From Ovis canadensis (Eukaryota; Chordata; Mammalia; Artiodactyla; Bovidae): DNA of 64,000 nt. The notes beneath the pieces are model-generated. The model was given only the letters and a program-made list of their open reading frames with translations, was not told where the DNA came from and did no database searches. Shown here in pieces: positions 49,466 to 61,187 of the stretch. The stretch is from contig NC_091255.1 of assembly GCF_042477335.2 (NCBI RefSeq), positions 23,042,501-23,106,500 of the forward strand, read 5' to 3'. Each line of letters begins with the position of its first letter. Positions within the stretch are counted from its first letter, which is position 1. A program made the translations under genes and the position numbers.

Positions 49466-49991
49466 ACTAACCATATAAGCAGCACTATTATTTCTTGGGG
49501 AGATAATTTTGAAATCAATCACTTCACTGGTGAAAATTATCACAAAATGGATAGAAGGCTGACAAAATTGTTTCACTAACTGCCAAGAGCACCGTTATCT
49601 CCATCAACACTGCCAAAACGTATGAATAGAACCAATTAAGGGGGGAAAATGACCCCATCCCCTCTATTCCCAACCAAAGCCAAAGCTTTTTCTAGAATCT
49701 GAATGTATTGTCTGAGTGGTTTTGACTGTCAGTTTTCATCACAAGAATGCCCCACACATCATTTTATTGCCTTGGAAGTACTTGCTTTATATCACAGCTC
49801 ACCACCAAATAGCTGGGAACACAGGATTTTGTGGCTCTACTTGAAAGAGGGTAAGATTAAGCAATCTTAGTCCTTTTGCTGGAAGACAGATGTATAAACT
49901 TATCCAATCCCTCTTCTCATTAATGAATATTTTTATTGTCTTTCTCAAACTTTCAAGTGCCTCCTAGTGGTAAGCTAGCTCATATTCACAT

Positions 49992-50483
49992 TCAGTTCAG
50001 TTCAGTTCAGTTGCTCGGTCGTGTCTGACTCTGCGACCCCATGAATCGCAGCACGCCAGGCCTCCCTGTCCATTACCAACTCCCAGAGTTCACTCAGACT
50101 CACGTCCATTGAGTTGATGCCATCCAGCCATCTCATCCTCTGTCGTCCCCTTCTCCTCTTGACCCCAATCCCTCCCAGCATCAGAGTCTTTTCCAATGAG
50201 TCAACTCTTCGCATGAGGTGGCCAAACTACTGGAGCTTCAGCTTTAGCATCATTCCTTCCAAAGAAATCCCAGGGCTGATCTCCTTCAGAATGGACTGGT
50301 TGGATCTCCTTGCAGTCCAAGGGACTCTCAAGAGTCTTCTCCAACACCACAGTTCAAATGCATAAATTCTTCGGCGCTCAGCCTTCTTCACAGTCCAACT
50401 CTCACATCCATACATGACTACTGGAAAAACCATAGCCTTGACCAGATGCACGTTAGTCGGCAAAGTAATATCTTTGCTTTTGA
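49992..50483 (-). mobile_element. BovB 3' end with 10-bp target duplication
   Basis: About 490 bp, closely similar to the 17520 copy. ATATTCACAT flanks at 49982-49991 and 50484-50493, so this is a 5'-truncated insertion. RT C-terminal words ([23 protein letters not shown]) remain, with a frameshift near 50118. Confidence 0.96.
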
Positions 50484-50504
50484 ATATTCACATAGAGGGT
50501 ACCA

Positions 50505-50729
50505 AATCCCATGGATGGAGGAGCCTGGTGGGCTGCAGTCCATGGGGTTGCTAGGAGTCGGCCATGACTGAGCAACTTCACTTTCACAGACTGGAGAAGG
50601 AAATGGCAACCCACTCCAGTATTCTTGCCCGGAGAATCCCAGGGACGGGGGAGCCTGGTGGGCTCCCGTCTATGGGGTCGCACAGAGTTGGACACGACCG
50701 AGGTGACATAGCAGCAGCAGCAGCAGCAG
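50505..50729 (+). mobile_element. Bov-A2 SINE, 5'-truncated
   Basis: It starts within the first monomer at AATCCCATGGATGG, then linker CAACTTCACTTTCAC, a full second monomer and an AGC tail of six units. Confidence 0.94.
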
Positions 50730-52300
50730 GAAGTATATCATGGAAAGGCCTAGGGCAAGCAAGTCTTGTGTTTTATCTTAAAACATTCATACAATTTTAC
50801 ATTCTAAGCCTTAATATGGTGTGTTTATGTTGCTTGCCATAGAGTAAAACTTAACACTACAAGATGATGAACCAGGTTTATCCTGCAGCTTCAGATGCAC
50901 CCTATGCTCGCCTGTGTACTCCAGAGATTGTGTACTCCAGTATGAGAAGATCAAAGTTAAGTGAGACTGGACTCTATTATGGAAGATGACAGTAACAAAC
51001 TGCAGGAACCACAGGACATGAAGATGTGTATAAACTTTAAAGTTTTCAAAAAGTCCTGGGTTCAAAATCCTGACTGAGACTTGCTAGCTATGCTTCCTTC
51101 AGTTATCTGTCAAATGAGACCCAATACCAATTACCCTGCAGACTTATTTTGAGGGTTAGAAATTATAAAAGATCTAGCACAGAGATCCGCACTCAGTATT
51201 TGGTAATTATTCCCCAAACTGCCTGAGGCCAGCCTTCATGAAACTTATGCACTGATAAAAGAGACAGTGGTTACAAAAAGCCACTTAAGAATTTACCAGG
51301 CAAAACTGGGCTACAATTTATAAAGCTCTCTCCACAACACTTCCAACTCTAAAACTTAAGTTCTTAAATCACAGTAAATCTTTTCCAGAGGAAGAGAGAT
51401 GAAGATGTAGCATGGATTTCCCATGGGCTAAAGAAACCTCAAAATCATTACTATAATAGTGCATCAGTTAAAATATCTGAAAGGTAAAAATCTGTAAGAA
51501 ACAGGTAGGATGTTCTGAAAAACACACTGGAGTCTGGAAAAGGCAGTTTCTCCTCTCTCCTATTCTGTTCTAGCGGGGCACACTGCTAGCACATTTCTCT
51601 GGCAGGAAACCGTCTGTCAACATAGAGAAAGGGGATTCTGGATGATGTTTCTTTTCCATTCTTGATATACAATAGCACTATTTTTCTAAACAGAGTAACA
51701 CACAGCACCTTGGATGAAAAAAAGGCCATAGTTAAGCAAGGTCTTTGCTGACAGTCTGAAAATAATGGAAACAAATAATCAAGATTCAATTATCACTTCA
51801 GTGCTCCTTAGAGATATCACATTCACCAGCACATGTTGTATCTGTATAGCGTGTATGCAAGGCTTACACACACGGGTGCCAAGTCATCTCCCACACTACA
51901 CCAAACCAGAAGGGTCTGCACTGTCAGAAAAGCCACACTACCCAGGATGAGCAGTTTCTTAGACTTGGTAGCTGGGACATCAAAAGACACCCATACAGCT
52001 TCTAAAACAAAGAAGCAAAAACCCCAACAACACTGAAATAGTATACTACACTGCTCTACACACAGAACAGATCACTCTTGTAAGTTTCATTAACTGAAAT
52101 TCACTGCACATCAAGCAAACAGTTAAGTTTATACTAACAGGAGGAAACTATGTTTTAAGCAAAAGAGAATATGCTAAAGGACAAGAAAAAACTAAGGAGG
52201 AAAGTGAAGAGTATATCAGAAATCCATTTTCATTTAAGTCCAGTGATATAGAAACATTTTAAAAAATCTGAAGCTCTGTATACATCAATGGTTTTCAAAG

Positions 52301-52497
52301 GTAAAGTGAAGTGAAAGTCGCTCATTGTGTCCGACTCTATGCAACCCCATGGACTATACAGTCCATGGAATTCTCCAGACCAGAATACTGGAGTGGGTAG
52401 CCTTTCCCTTCTCCAGGGGATCTTCCCAACCCAGGTACTGAACCCAGGTCTCCTGCACTGCAGGTGGATTCTTTTCCAGCTGAGCTACCAGGGAAAC
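52301..52497 (-). mobile_element. Bov-tA SINE with 16-bp target duplication
   Basis: TCAA(T/C)GGTTTTCAAAG lies at 52285-52300 and 52498-52513, one mismatch. The reversed tRNA head is CAGCTGAGCTACCAGGGAA. Confidence 0.96.
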
Positions 52498-53369
52498 TCA
52501 ACGGTTTTCAAAGACCTACCTTCAAAACAAACAAACAAAAAAAACCCAAACAAAAACAGACCAAAAAACACCCAAGAAAACAAACTAAATAACAACAAAA
52601 AAACACCATGTTAAGAATCACTTGGGAGGAATGGTGTGCACGTGTGTGTGTTTTTTTTAATGTCACAGCTACATACCTACCTCACTCTGGTTTAAGAACA
52701 GTAGCTATTATATGAGTCATTATTATTGATGGACGAAGGCTAGAGCCTTCAGGTAAGTTGTAATGAATAACAATAATGAATGAATGGACTGACAAGTATT
52801 TCCTGAATGACAGCTCTGGAAAAGTCACAATTCACTAAATCTCAAAATTCTGTAAGTGTGATAATGAAAGAGGGCAAATAAAATCTAATGGGAGGTTCAC
52901 CAAGATATGAAAATGGAAGACTAATACTATCCTCTAGTGAATTTCAAGTTTTAAGACAGAGGAACAGAAAATGGATAGATAATCTAAAATACAAGACAAC
53001 TTTCAGTCTCCAATTATGGACCATGAGCAAGGGTTAAAGAACCCTAAATCTAAATTGGTCAAATTCAACCTTTGGCCAATTTCTGATAGGCTGGATCACC
53101 TAACAGCAAATCACAGTAAGAAAATGTCCTAGAGTTGGGGGTAAGGGGTGAGGTGGGAAGGGACAGAAGAAAGGTAAATTCAGAGAGGACTGTTCTGTAG
53201 GAGGTGCCAAGACTCACCAGAATATAATTCTGTGGAAATCACTGTCTTGGCTTAAAGACCAATTTTTAAACTCTCTACCTAACTTCATCTGGAACTTCAC
53301 TTGGCCCAATACTCTCAGTCTTGGCTGCAAAATTAAAATAACCTGGATATTACAAAAAAAAAAGAAACA

Positions 53370-53540
53370 TCATTGAAGAGAAGTGGACAACAGAGGATGA
53401 GATAGTTGGATGGTATCACTGACTCAAGGGACATGAGTTTGAGCAAGTTCTGGGAGATGCTCAAGGACAGGGAAGCCTGGTGTGCTACAGTCCATGGGGT
53501 CGCAAAAGAGTTAGACAAGACTGAGCGACTTAACAACAAT
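53370..53540 (+). mobile_element. BovB 3' end fragment
   Basis: GACAACAGAGGATGAGATAG, TGAGTTTGAGCAAGTTCTGG and GACTGAGCGACTTAACAAC. Heavily 5'-truncated. Confidence 0.88.
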
Positions 53541-56500
53541 AGGGTCCTATCTCTCAGAAATTCTGTTTAATTGTTCTAGAGCTAGGTACAAACACTCCCA
53601 GTATATGTATTTTTTAAATACCAATTATGCAGCTAGAGTTGAGAGCACAAAGCTTGGAATAAAAGGTAAGTAGCTGCCATGCTTCATTAGCAGCACAGCA
53701 CTGACCTCTATGGGTAAGGTTCTGTTAGAAACCAATGATAAAAGCAAGCAGAAACTTTTCAGAGAGGCTTTCTGAGATGAAAACTGATGACGTAACCTGA
53801 GTGCTGCTTGCCAGACAACCACGTATTAATAATTCTGATCCAGGCTACATTTTAAATGGGGACCTGGGTCAAATTCTACCATACCCAGCAACATTCTTCT
53901 TCTTAGAGAATAAAAGACAGACTTTTAACAAAATAATTTAAAGAGTTTCATGCCCTCCCTCAATGTGAGGCAGAGTAGGAGCCATCTTTCCAGGAATGTG
54001 TTTACTACTGAAGTCAGGAGAAAAAGGCACAGAGGTTTATCAATAGCTATTCCAACACCAAAGTGAAGTGGTTCACAGTGATTACAGATATTCCATGTCT
54101 TTACGATGCAAAATGTCGTCCGCAGACATAGGTGTTTGTTAGAAAAGAAGACTCCTAGGTCATACCCCAGACCAACAACAATTGTCTTGTTCAAGATCTC
54201 CATTTGATGTATGTACACATTAATTTGAGGAGCACTGTTAAAAGGTAAGGATTCATTCAAGAAACAGCACTATCTATATAGATTAAATAAAAACCCTGAG
54301 AACTATTTTCATCTTTCAATTAGATAATTTACACAAGAACAATAAAAGCTTTTTAAAAATGGCACAGACTACTGCTGCCACAGAAACTCATCTTTCACAC
54401 AACCAGATTTAGGTCTCTTCCTTGTGATGTTCTCTTAAAAGGAATCTTGGTTCTTTGAATGAATATATATTTAACTGCAGACAGATCCAAAGCAAAAAGA
54501 AGGCCTTTCCTCCTCATTCTGATTTCTGGGATATATCTGTATCACAGAAGAAGCTGAAGAAACCTGCATGTAAACACTTTCTGGGGCTGTAACACCAAGC
54601 ATGCCATTTTAAATCTCAAAATCAGAATAAGCTAAAATTTAGAGTTACAGGAACATTACTGGGCTTACACAGCAACCCCTATATAATATTTAGACATCCA
54701 ATTATAAAACAGTTTATTCTCTGCCCCAAAGAGAATATCTTTTGCAAAACAAACAAGAAAAAGCCCACATGTGACTTAGTCTACTACAATCTAAGAAAGT
54801 TCTAATCAATTTTCTTCCTGATGTAAACTTTCCAGAATTCTAACAGATGACTGGACTGGCTGCATAAAATATAAAGAAAAAACTCACAGGTGTTAAAGAC
54901 CAGCAAGAGCTAAGATAAAAAGAGTTAAGATACTAAGCCAAATGGAAATAATATTCTCTTTCCTTCCATGCTAAAGTGGGTCAAGAAACAAGAGGACAGA
55001 ATCCTGGGCCAGGCATCATCTAAATACAGAGCCTCTTTCTCCCCTCTATCCTTCGAATTTAATTTGTCTTCTTAGGTTCAATGAGTCCACCATGTTGTAA
55101 ACTTCTAGAGAAATAAGCAGGGTTGTTCAGGCATAAACGTGAGGAGGATTTAACATTTAACTTGTCGTTCATCCGTCAACAGAATACGAAGAGCTGTTTC
55201 AATGTTTAGAAAGGATTTCTGGGAGTCTGCATGAATATTTCAGTATTCATTTGTCAGTCTCCTGAGTCTAGAAAGGAGGCTATAGAGCAATGCAGAATTA
55301 TCACGTGAGGAAGCCATTCAGTCAACTCTGTTCATTAAAGAGATCTGAATATGAAAAGCAATGCTTATATTCCCAAGAAAGACAAAAGGAATGCTCATCT
55401 GTGTCACCATTAGCTACAGTCCAGAGCTTGGTCAGTATATAGACCCTGGAAGCAGTGATTTCCATTAGTAAAATGTATCATCCATAGAGATATGATAGTA
55501 ACCCTATCTCCTTAGACTCTCTGTCAGTCGAAAGTTAATGCATCTGTACTGGCTGGTATAAATCCCAGACATAATAACACTGTTCATAAAGTAGAAGAGA
55601 AAATGCCAGTGCATGAAGCAGAAAGGAAGGTTGTTTTGTTTATATAATCTCTGAGGACATATTTTTGTATCTAAGGCACTGACTTTCAATTTCTAATGCT
55701 GGGAAATAAATCAGTTGGGCATATATATAGTCACCAGGTTGACAAACATCTTATTTGCAAGTGTCCTGCTAAAAAAGCTTCTCTTAATTCCATCACACTT
55801 AAGTATCTAATTTGTAGGGAGCCATGTGATAAGACCTCTTATTTCTCTGGCCTGCCTCTCTACCCAGATGGAAGGTCATCCTTAATATTCTCATGTATCC
55901 TGCATGGCAACAGTAACTAATTGGCACATACTCACAGACACTTTGGACTTTGAGCCTTTTAGTATTAGAATCCTGGAAGCTAATTAAATTGGAAGTATGG
56001 CAGTGTGGAGTGGGAGATGTGGATGGAGAAGAGGAAAGAACAACCAATCAAGAAGCACTTTCCAACTGTAAGAAAGATATATTAGAAAAAAAAAACAACC
56101 ACAAATGGCTCAAATGTCTGCCTCAGAATCTTTCAGAATCAGATAAGGTATAAGCCAATAAACTATTGAAATAAAAAAAAGGCAAAAGCTTGAAAGCCTC
56201 AAAGCAGGATGATCACTATGAGATCATTTAAATGATGTTCAGGTCAAAAGGGGAATTACAGCGGCTATCCAGAGTTAAGCAGCAGGAGCAATTATAAGCT
56301 CTGGAAAGGCAACTAGGTTGGTTAAACACCAAAAGTTCTATTTAAAGGCAGGACAACAAAATAATCCTGTATACATGCAAACACACCCCATACAGTATCA
56401 TTTAATTCTCTGGAGACATAATCCTGTCCTTTATCAAAGGACATTGCTCTGCTTGTCATCTAGCTCTAAAAAGGGGAAAGATTTAACGTTCTTCAGCATA

Positions 56501-56579
56501 TCAAGAATTAAAAATAACTCCCAAAATTTAAAAACAAAAAGAATTTAAAAGAACTACAAGAAAGAAGTAAGATGCTTAC

Positions 56580-56772
56580 CAGACTATCTAGTCCTCCTCC
56601 CAAGAGATCCACTGCTCCCATCTGCATGGAAGACACCTGCGGCACATTGACTGGGGGACCAAGGTCAAGGTTTAAAAGATCCCCCAGAAGGTCACCTTGG
56701 GAGGGAATAACCTGAGGCTGCTCCAGGTTGGTGGCTGTGGTGGTGCCAACAGGGCTGTCACCTGCATCAGTG
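56580..56772 (-). CDS. AP2B1: AP2B1 exon B, hinge with clathrin box, residues 599-663
   Basis: This 193-nt exon completes S599 and ends on a whole codon, CTG (L663), before GTAAGC. It encodes the hinge: TDAGDSPVGTTTATNLEQPQ, then VIPSQGDLLGDLLNLDLGPP and VNVPQVSSMQMGAVDLLGGG. The LLNLD motif, residues 631-635, is the clathrin box that binds the terminal domain of clathrin heavy chain (established knowledge). The TTTATNLEQPQ stretch identifies AP2B1 rather than AP1B1. The acceptor is ACCTTGCAG|CACTG. Inverted BovB copies lie on both sides of the exon (49992-50483 and 59755-61187). Confidence 0.98.
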
Positions 56773-56924
56773 CTGCAAGGTACAAACAGAAAGAGGGGAA
56801 CAGAGAAAAGTCAGTTTTAGCAGAGACCTGGAAACAAGGCAACGAGCCAATGTCATATGCTCTTATACAATATAACCTCTTCAATCAATTTTATATTATT
56901 CTATATGTACAATGACCTCATCAA

Positions 56925-57591
56925 TCAATTTTAACTGAGCACCTACTCTATAGGAGAACACTGTAATGAGAACTCTGGAGAAATATCTAAAAAAAATAAA
57001 TAGAGAAATATATTTCCTGTCTTCAAATAACTTACACTTGAACAAACCAACCCCAACACCAGTATTGACAAAACAAGAGAAAAGCACATTCACTGCGGAA
57101 CAGCAGAAATGAGTATTGTGTGTCTGTCTGCACAATGACAGACTACAGATGAGATGCAGGGGGGGGCTAACTCCCAAAAGCTTCTGAGGATAGTTTTAGG
57201 GCTAGATTTTTAAGAATAGCATAGTTATATGGAACCACCAGGGAGAGACCTTCCAAAACCGAAGGGATAGTTTGTGCAAAGGCATAGAAATAAACAATTT
57301 AACTTTTAGGGCCAGTGAAAAAATTATATTGGCAGGAGCAGACACTGTAAGATTAAGGGGAAATAAGGTTGAGAAAAATACAACTCTGAAAACAGGTCTG
57401 GAGAGTTAATTTTTATATGTTAGGCAATGCTGAATCACTTTTATTTGTTGAACAAAACTAAAAATAACATTTAGAGGAATGCTATTCTAGCAGGTGTGTG
57501 TATAGTGGACTGAAGTTGGGAGAATGGACATGAAGATGATGAGCTAAGAGTAATTGTTTAAAAAGGGAATAGTGAGCTTTAAGAAAGGACT
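56925..57591 (+). mobile_element. L2 remnant, 3' part folded back
   Basis: TTAACTGAGCACCTACTC, GTGCAAAGGCATAGAAATAA and ACTAAAAATAACATTTAGA follow L2 order. From 57347 onward an inverted copy follows it (57592-57790). Confidence 0.55.
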
Positions 57592-57790
57592 AGTCCTTTT
57601 AACATTTCTTAGAACTCACTACTCCCTTTTTCACAGTGTGGTGGCAGTAGCAGCTAAACTGATTACTCTTAGCTCATCTTCATGTCCACTCTCCCAGCTT
57701 CAGTCTACTATACACACACCTGCTAGAGTAATGTTCTAGACCTGTTTTCAGAGTTGTGTATTCCTCATCTTCATGCCCCCTAAATCTTAC
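57347..57790. repeat. 444-bp inverted repeat (fold-back)
   Basis: The left arm is 57347-57591 and the right arm 57592-57790, meeting at a 16-bp perfect palindrome, AAAGGACTAGTCCTTT, at 57584-57599. The core 57477-57555 pairs with 57661-57736 at about 90% identity, with a 3-nt indel. The outer ends (GTAAGATT on the left, AATCTTAC on the right, and the shared ACAACTCTGAAAACAGGTCT) also pair. The right arm lacks about 73 bp present in the left arm (57404-57476) and has extra 24 and 7 bp. Confidence 0.93.
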
Positions 57791-57912
57791 CAAGTGAAAA
57801 AAAAAAGAACTCAAAAGAAAATTTCCAGCTCAGCTGGCTCCACTGTGAAGTATTCTAAAAATTTATGTGAAAAGTAAAACCAATTTTAGATAAACTTTAA
57901 TAAAACAGAACA

Positions 57913-58099
57913 TTTGGGAGAATGACATTCTAACATGTATACTATCATGTGAATTGAATCGCCAGTCTATGTCTGACGCAGGATGCAGCATGCTTGGGGC
58001 TGGTGCATGGGGATGACCCAGAAAGATGTTATGGGGAGGGAGGTGGGAGGGGGGTTCATGTTTGGGAATGCATGTAAGAAAAAAAAAGAAAAAAAAAAA
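57913..58099 (+). mobile_element. Recent L1 3' insertion, 187 bp
   Basis: This is the 3'UTR of a bovine-type L1 (GAATCGCCAGTCTATGTCTG, GATGCAGCATGCTTGGGGCT, GGTTCATGTTTGGGAATGCA) with an A-rich tail. AAAACAGAACA is duplicated at 57902-57912 and 58100-58110. Confidence 0.85.
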
Positions 58100-58144
58100 A
58101 AAACAGAACAGACAATGGCAACTGAAAAAATCTGAAAGAAGTTC

Positions 58145-58440
58145 AGTTTTGAATATTAAGGAATTATTCCTAACTTTGGCTTGATAATATATTGTGATTT
58201 TTTAAAAAACTGCTTATTTTTTAGAGATACCAATTAAAGTATTTATGAATGAAGTGATATGAGGCCTGAAATTTAAAATACTCCAGTTGCCCCCCCCCAA
58301 AAAAAATTGTGGGGGTGATAAATGGAATAAAATTGGCAAAATACTGATGACTGTTGAAGCTGAGTGTTGATGTTTTAACATTCTATCTTGTGTGTTTTCT
58401 AAGACATAAAATATTTTTTTAAAAACAAACAAAAAATATT
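58145..58440 (+). mobile_element. Old LINE 3' end, same block as 32455-32765
   Basis: TATTAAGGAATTATTCCTAA, TTTAGAGATACCAATTAAAG, AATGAAGTGATATGAGGCCT and TGTTGAAGCTGAGTGTTGA keep the order of the other copy. Confidence 0.42.
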
Positions 58441-58489
58441 CTATAAAAATCCCATTAATAAACAAATGCTTTCTCTAAAAACCTTAGGT

Positions 58490-58615
58490 AGGTTTTTTTT
58501 TTTTAATTATTTTTTATTGGCGTAAAGTTGCTTTACAATGTTATTTTAGTTTCTGCTGTAGAGGCAAAATGAATCAGCTGTATATTTACATATATCCCCT
58601 CTTCCTAGTTAGTTT
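58490..58615 (-). mobile_element. L1 3'UTR fragment
   Basis: After a T-run it reads TTTTTATTGGCGTAAAGTTG, TTTACAATGTTATTTTAGTT and ATGAATCAGCTGTATATTTA, the reverse of an artiodactyl L1 3'UTR. Confidence 0.7.
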
Positions 58616-58880
58616 TGATAATGCTTGAACAAAGAAGAATGAAGACTCAAACTCAGAGAAAAAACAAACACAAACAAAGAAGCAAAAGACTAGTGATGCT
58701 CCTTATAAGAGGAATCTGGAGGGATAACAGGGCGATTATATGTTGCTTTCAATTCTGTTAAGTTTCAAGGAAGACAAACAAATAGGGAAGTTCAATAGAC
58801 AGCTAAAGCGAAGGAATTGGCAGTCAGAGTTACAGAAGTAAACCTGGGAAGAAATTCATGCACACACTTCTGGTGAAATA

Positions 58881-58914
58881 AGCAGAGTAACATTGGGGGT
58901 GTTGTTACTCTGCT
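58881..58914. repeat. 11-bp stem hairpin beside the minisatellite
   Basis: AGCAGAGTAAC (58881-58891) and GTTACTCTGCT (58904-58914) are perfect inverted copies around a 12-nt loop. Confidence 0.97.
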
Positions 58915-59277
58915 GGGGCGATTAGAGTAAGATGACCAGGAATGGGGCGATTCCTGGTCACCCTAAGAATGGGGCGATTAGAGTAAGATGACCAGGAATG
59001 GAGCGATTCCTGGTCACCCTAAGAATGGGGCGATTAGAGTAAGATGACCAGGAATGGGGCGATTCCTGGTCACCCTAAGAATGGGGCGATTAGAGTAAGA
59101 TGACCAGGAATGGGGCGATTCCTGGTCACCCTAAGAATGGGGCGATTAGAGTAAGATGACCAGGAATGGGGCAATTCCTGGTCATCCTAAGAATGGGGCG
59201 ATTAGAGTAAGATGACCAGGAATGGGGCAATTCCTGGTCACCCTAAGAATGGGGCGATTAGAGTAAGATGACCAGGA
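58915..59277. repeat. 56-bp palindromic minisatellite, about 6.5 units
   Basis: GATTAGAGTAAGATGACC recurs at 58920, 58976, 59032, 59088, 59144, 59200 and 59256, exactly 56 bp apart. Each full unit contains GACCAGGAAT, six bases, then ATTCCTGGTC, a perfect 10-bp stem with loop GGGGCG or GGAGCG/GGGGCA variants. Only four substitutions are seen among units. The last unit is partial. Confidence 0.98.
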
Positions 59278-59403
59278 CCAAGCTTTGGCTCCACTAGTTG
59301 CATGCACTGTCTTGGGCAAGTGACCACCTCTCTGAGACAAAGCTTCCTCACCAATAAAATGGTAACAAAACAAAGCACTCTATTTTAGGAAGGATCAAAT
59401 GAA

Positions 59404-59711
59404 GTGAGTGAAAGTCGCTTAGTCCTGTCCAACTCTTTGCCACTCATGGACTATATAGTCCATGTATTTCTCCAGGCCAGAATATCGGAGTGGGTAGCCT
59501 TTCCCTTCTTCAGGGGATCTTCCCAACTCAAGGATCAAACCCAGGTCTCCTACATTGCAGGTGGATTCTTTACTAGCTGAGCCACCCGAGAAACCCAAGA
59601 ATACTGGAGTGGGTAGCCTATCCCTTCTCTAGGGGATCTTCCTGACTCAGGAATTGAACCAGGGTTTCTTGCATTGCTGGTGGTTTACCAGCTGAGCTAC
59701 CAGGGAAGCTC
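59404..59711 (-). mobile_element. Double Bov-tA SINE
   Basis: One near-complete reversed Bov-tA (59404-59597) is followed directly by a second tRNA head and partial body (59598-59711). CAAATGAA at 59396-59403 and 59712-59719 flanks the pair as a unit. Confidence 0.88.
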
Positions 59712-59754
59712 CAAATGAAAACATGGTATAAACTGCAAGTTTTGTAATATATCA

Positions 59755-61187
59755 GGGGTAACCCAGTTGAGCTATTTAAAATCCAAAAAGATGATGCTAT
59801 TAAAGAACTGCACTCAATATGTCAGCAAATTTGGAAAACTCAGCTGTGGCCACAGGACTGGACAAGGTTAGTTTTCATTCCAATCTCAAGGAAGGGCAGT
59901 GCCAAAGAATGTTCAAACTATGGCACAATTGTGCTCATTTTGCATGCTAGTAAGGTTATGCTTAAAATCCTTCAAGCTAGCTTTAGGCTCAGTGAAGCAA
60001 GAACTTCCAGATGTACAAGCTGGATTTAGAAAAGGCAGAGGAACCAGAGATCAAATTGCCAACATCACTAGATCATAGAGAAAGCAAGGGAATTCTAGAA
60101 AAATATCTACTTCTGCTTCACTGACTACACGTAAGTCTTTGACTATGTGGAACACATTAAACTGTGGAAGAGTCTTAAGAGAGATGAGAATACCAGACCA
60201 CCTTACTGGCCTCCTGAAAAACCTGTATGTGGGTCAAGAAGCAACAGTTAGAACTGGACATGGAACAACAAACTGATTCCAGATTAGGAAAGGAGTATGT
60301 CAAGGCTGTTTATTGTCAACCTGCTTATTTCACTTATATGCAGAGTATATCATGTGAAATGCTGGGCTGGATGAAGCACAAGCTGGAATCAAGATTGCCA
60401 GGAGAAATATCAACAACCTCAGATATGCAGATGACACCACACTAATGGCAGAAAGGAACTAAAGAGCCTCTTGCTTGATGAAGGTGAAAGAGCTGGCTTA
60501 AAATTCAACATTCAAAAAACTAGGATCATGGCATCTGGTTCCATCACTTCATGGCAAATAGATGGGGATTAAATGGAAACAGTGGCAGATTTTATCTTCT
60601 TGGGCTCCAAAATCACTGTGGACTGTGATCCACATGACTGCAGCCATGAAATTAAAAGATGCTTGTTCCTTGGAAGGAAAGCTATGACAAACCTAGACAG
60701 TGTATTAAAAAGTAGAGACATCACTTTGACAACAAAGGTCCATATAATCAAAACTATGGCTTTTCCAGTAGTCATGTGCAGATGAGCGAGTTGGACCATA
60801 AAGCAGGCTGATTGCTGAAGAATTGATGCTTTTGAACCATGGTGCTGGTGAAGACTCTTGAGAGTCCCTTGGACTGCAAGAAGATCAAACCAGTCAATCC
60901 TAAAGGAAATCAATCCTGAATATTCACTGGACGGACTGTTGCTGAAGCTGAAGCTCTAGTACTTTGGCCACCTGACGCAAAAAGTCAACTCACTGGAAAA
61001 GAACCTGATGGTGGGGAAGACTGAGGGCAGGAAGAGAAGGGGGTGACAGAGGACGAGATGGCTGGATGGCACCTCTAACTCAATGGACATGAATTTGAGT
61101 AAACTCCAGGAGACAGTGAAGGACAGGGAAACCTAGCGTGCTGCAGTCCACAGGGTGACAAAGAGTCGGACATGACTTAGCGACTGA
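59755..61187 (+). mobile_element. BovB LINE, 1.4 kb, decayed
   Basis: This is the longest BovB here. It starts in the RT domain (GCACTCAATATGTCAGCAAA, GCTGGATTTAGAAAAGGCAG). The codons for RYADDTTLMA lie at about 60421-60450. It ends at GAGTCGGACATGACTTAGCG. Many frameshifts and stops mark it as an older copy than 17520-18465. Confidence 0.95.

Larger units (their letters stand above)
44054..56579 (-). other. AP2B1: AP2B1 12.5 kb intron upstream of the microexon
   Basis: This intron contains a BovA fragment, a hAT remnant, Bov-tA at 47699 and 52301, a BovB with clean target duplication followed by Bov-A2 (49992-50729), an L2 tail and a BovB tail (53370-53540). I can name nothing in 44087-46163, 47901-49344, 50730-52284 or 53541-56579. 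Confidence 0.9.

Noticed and set aside
58915..59277. CRISPR-like appearance of regular 56-bp repeats
   Set aside because: There are no variable spacers. The repeats are contiguous and the genome is a mammal.
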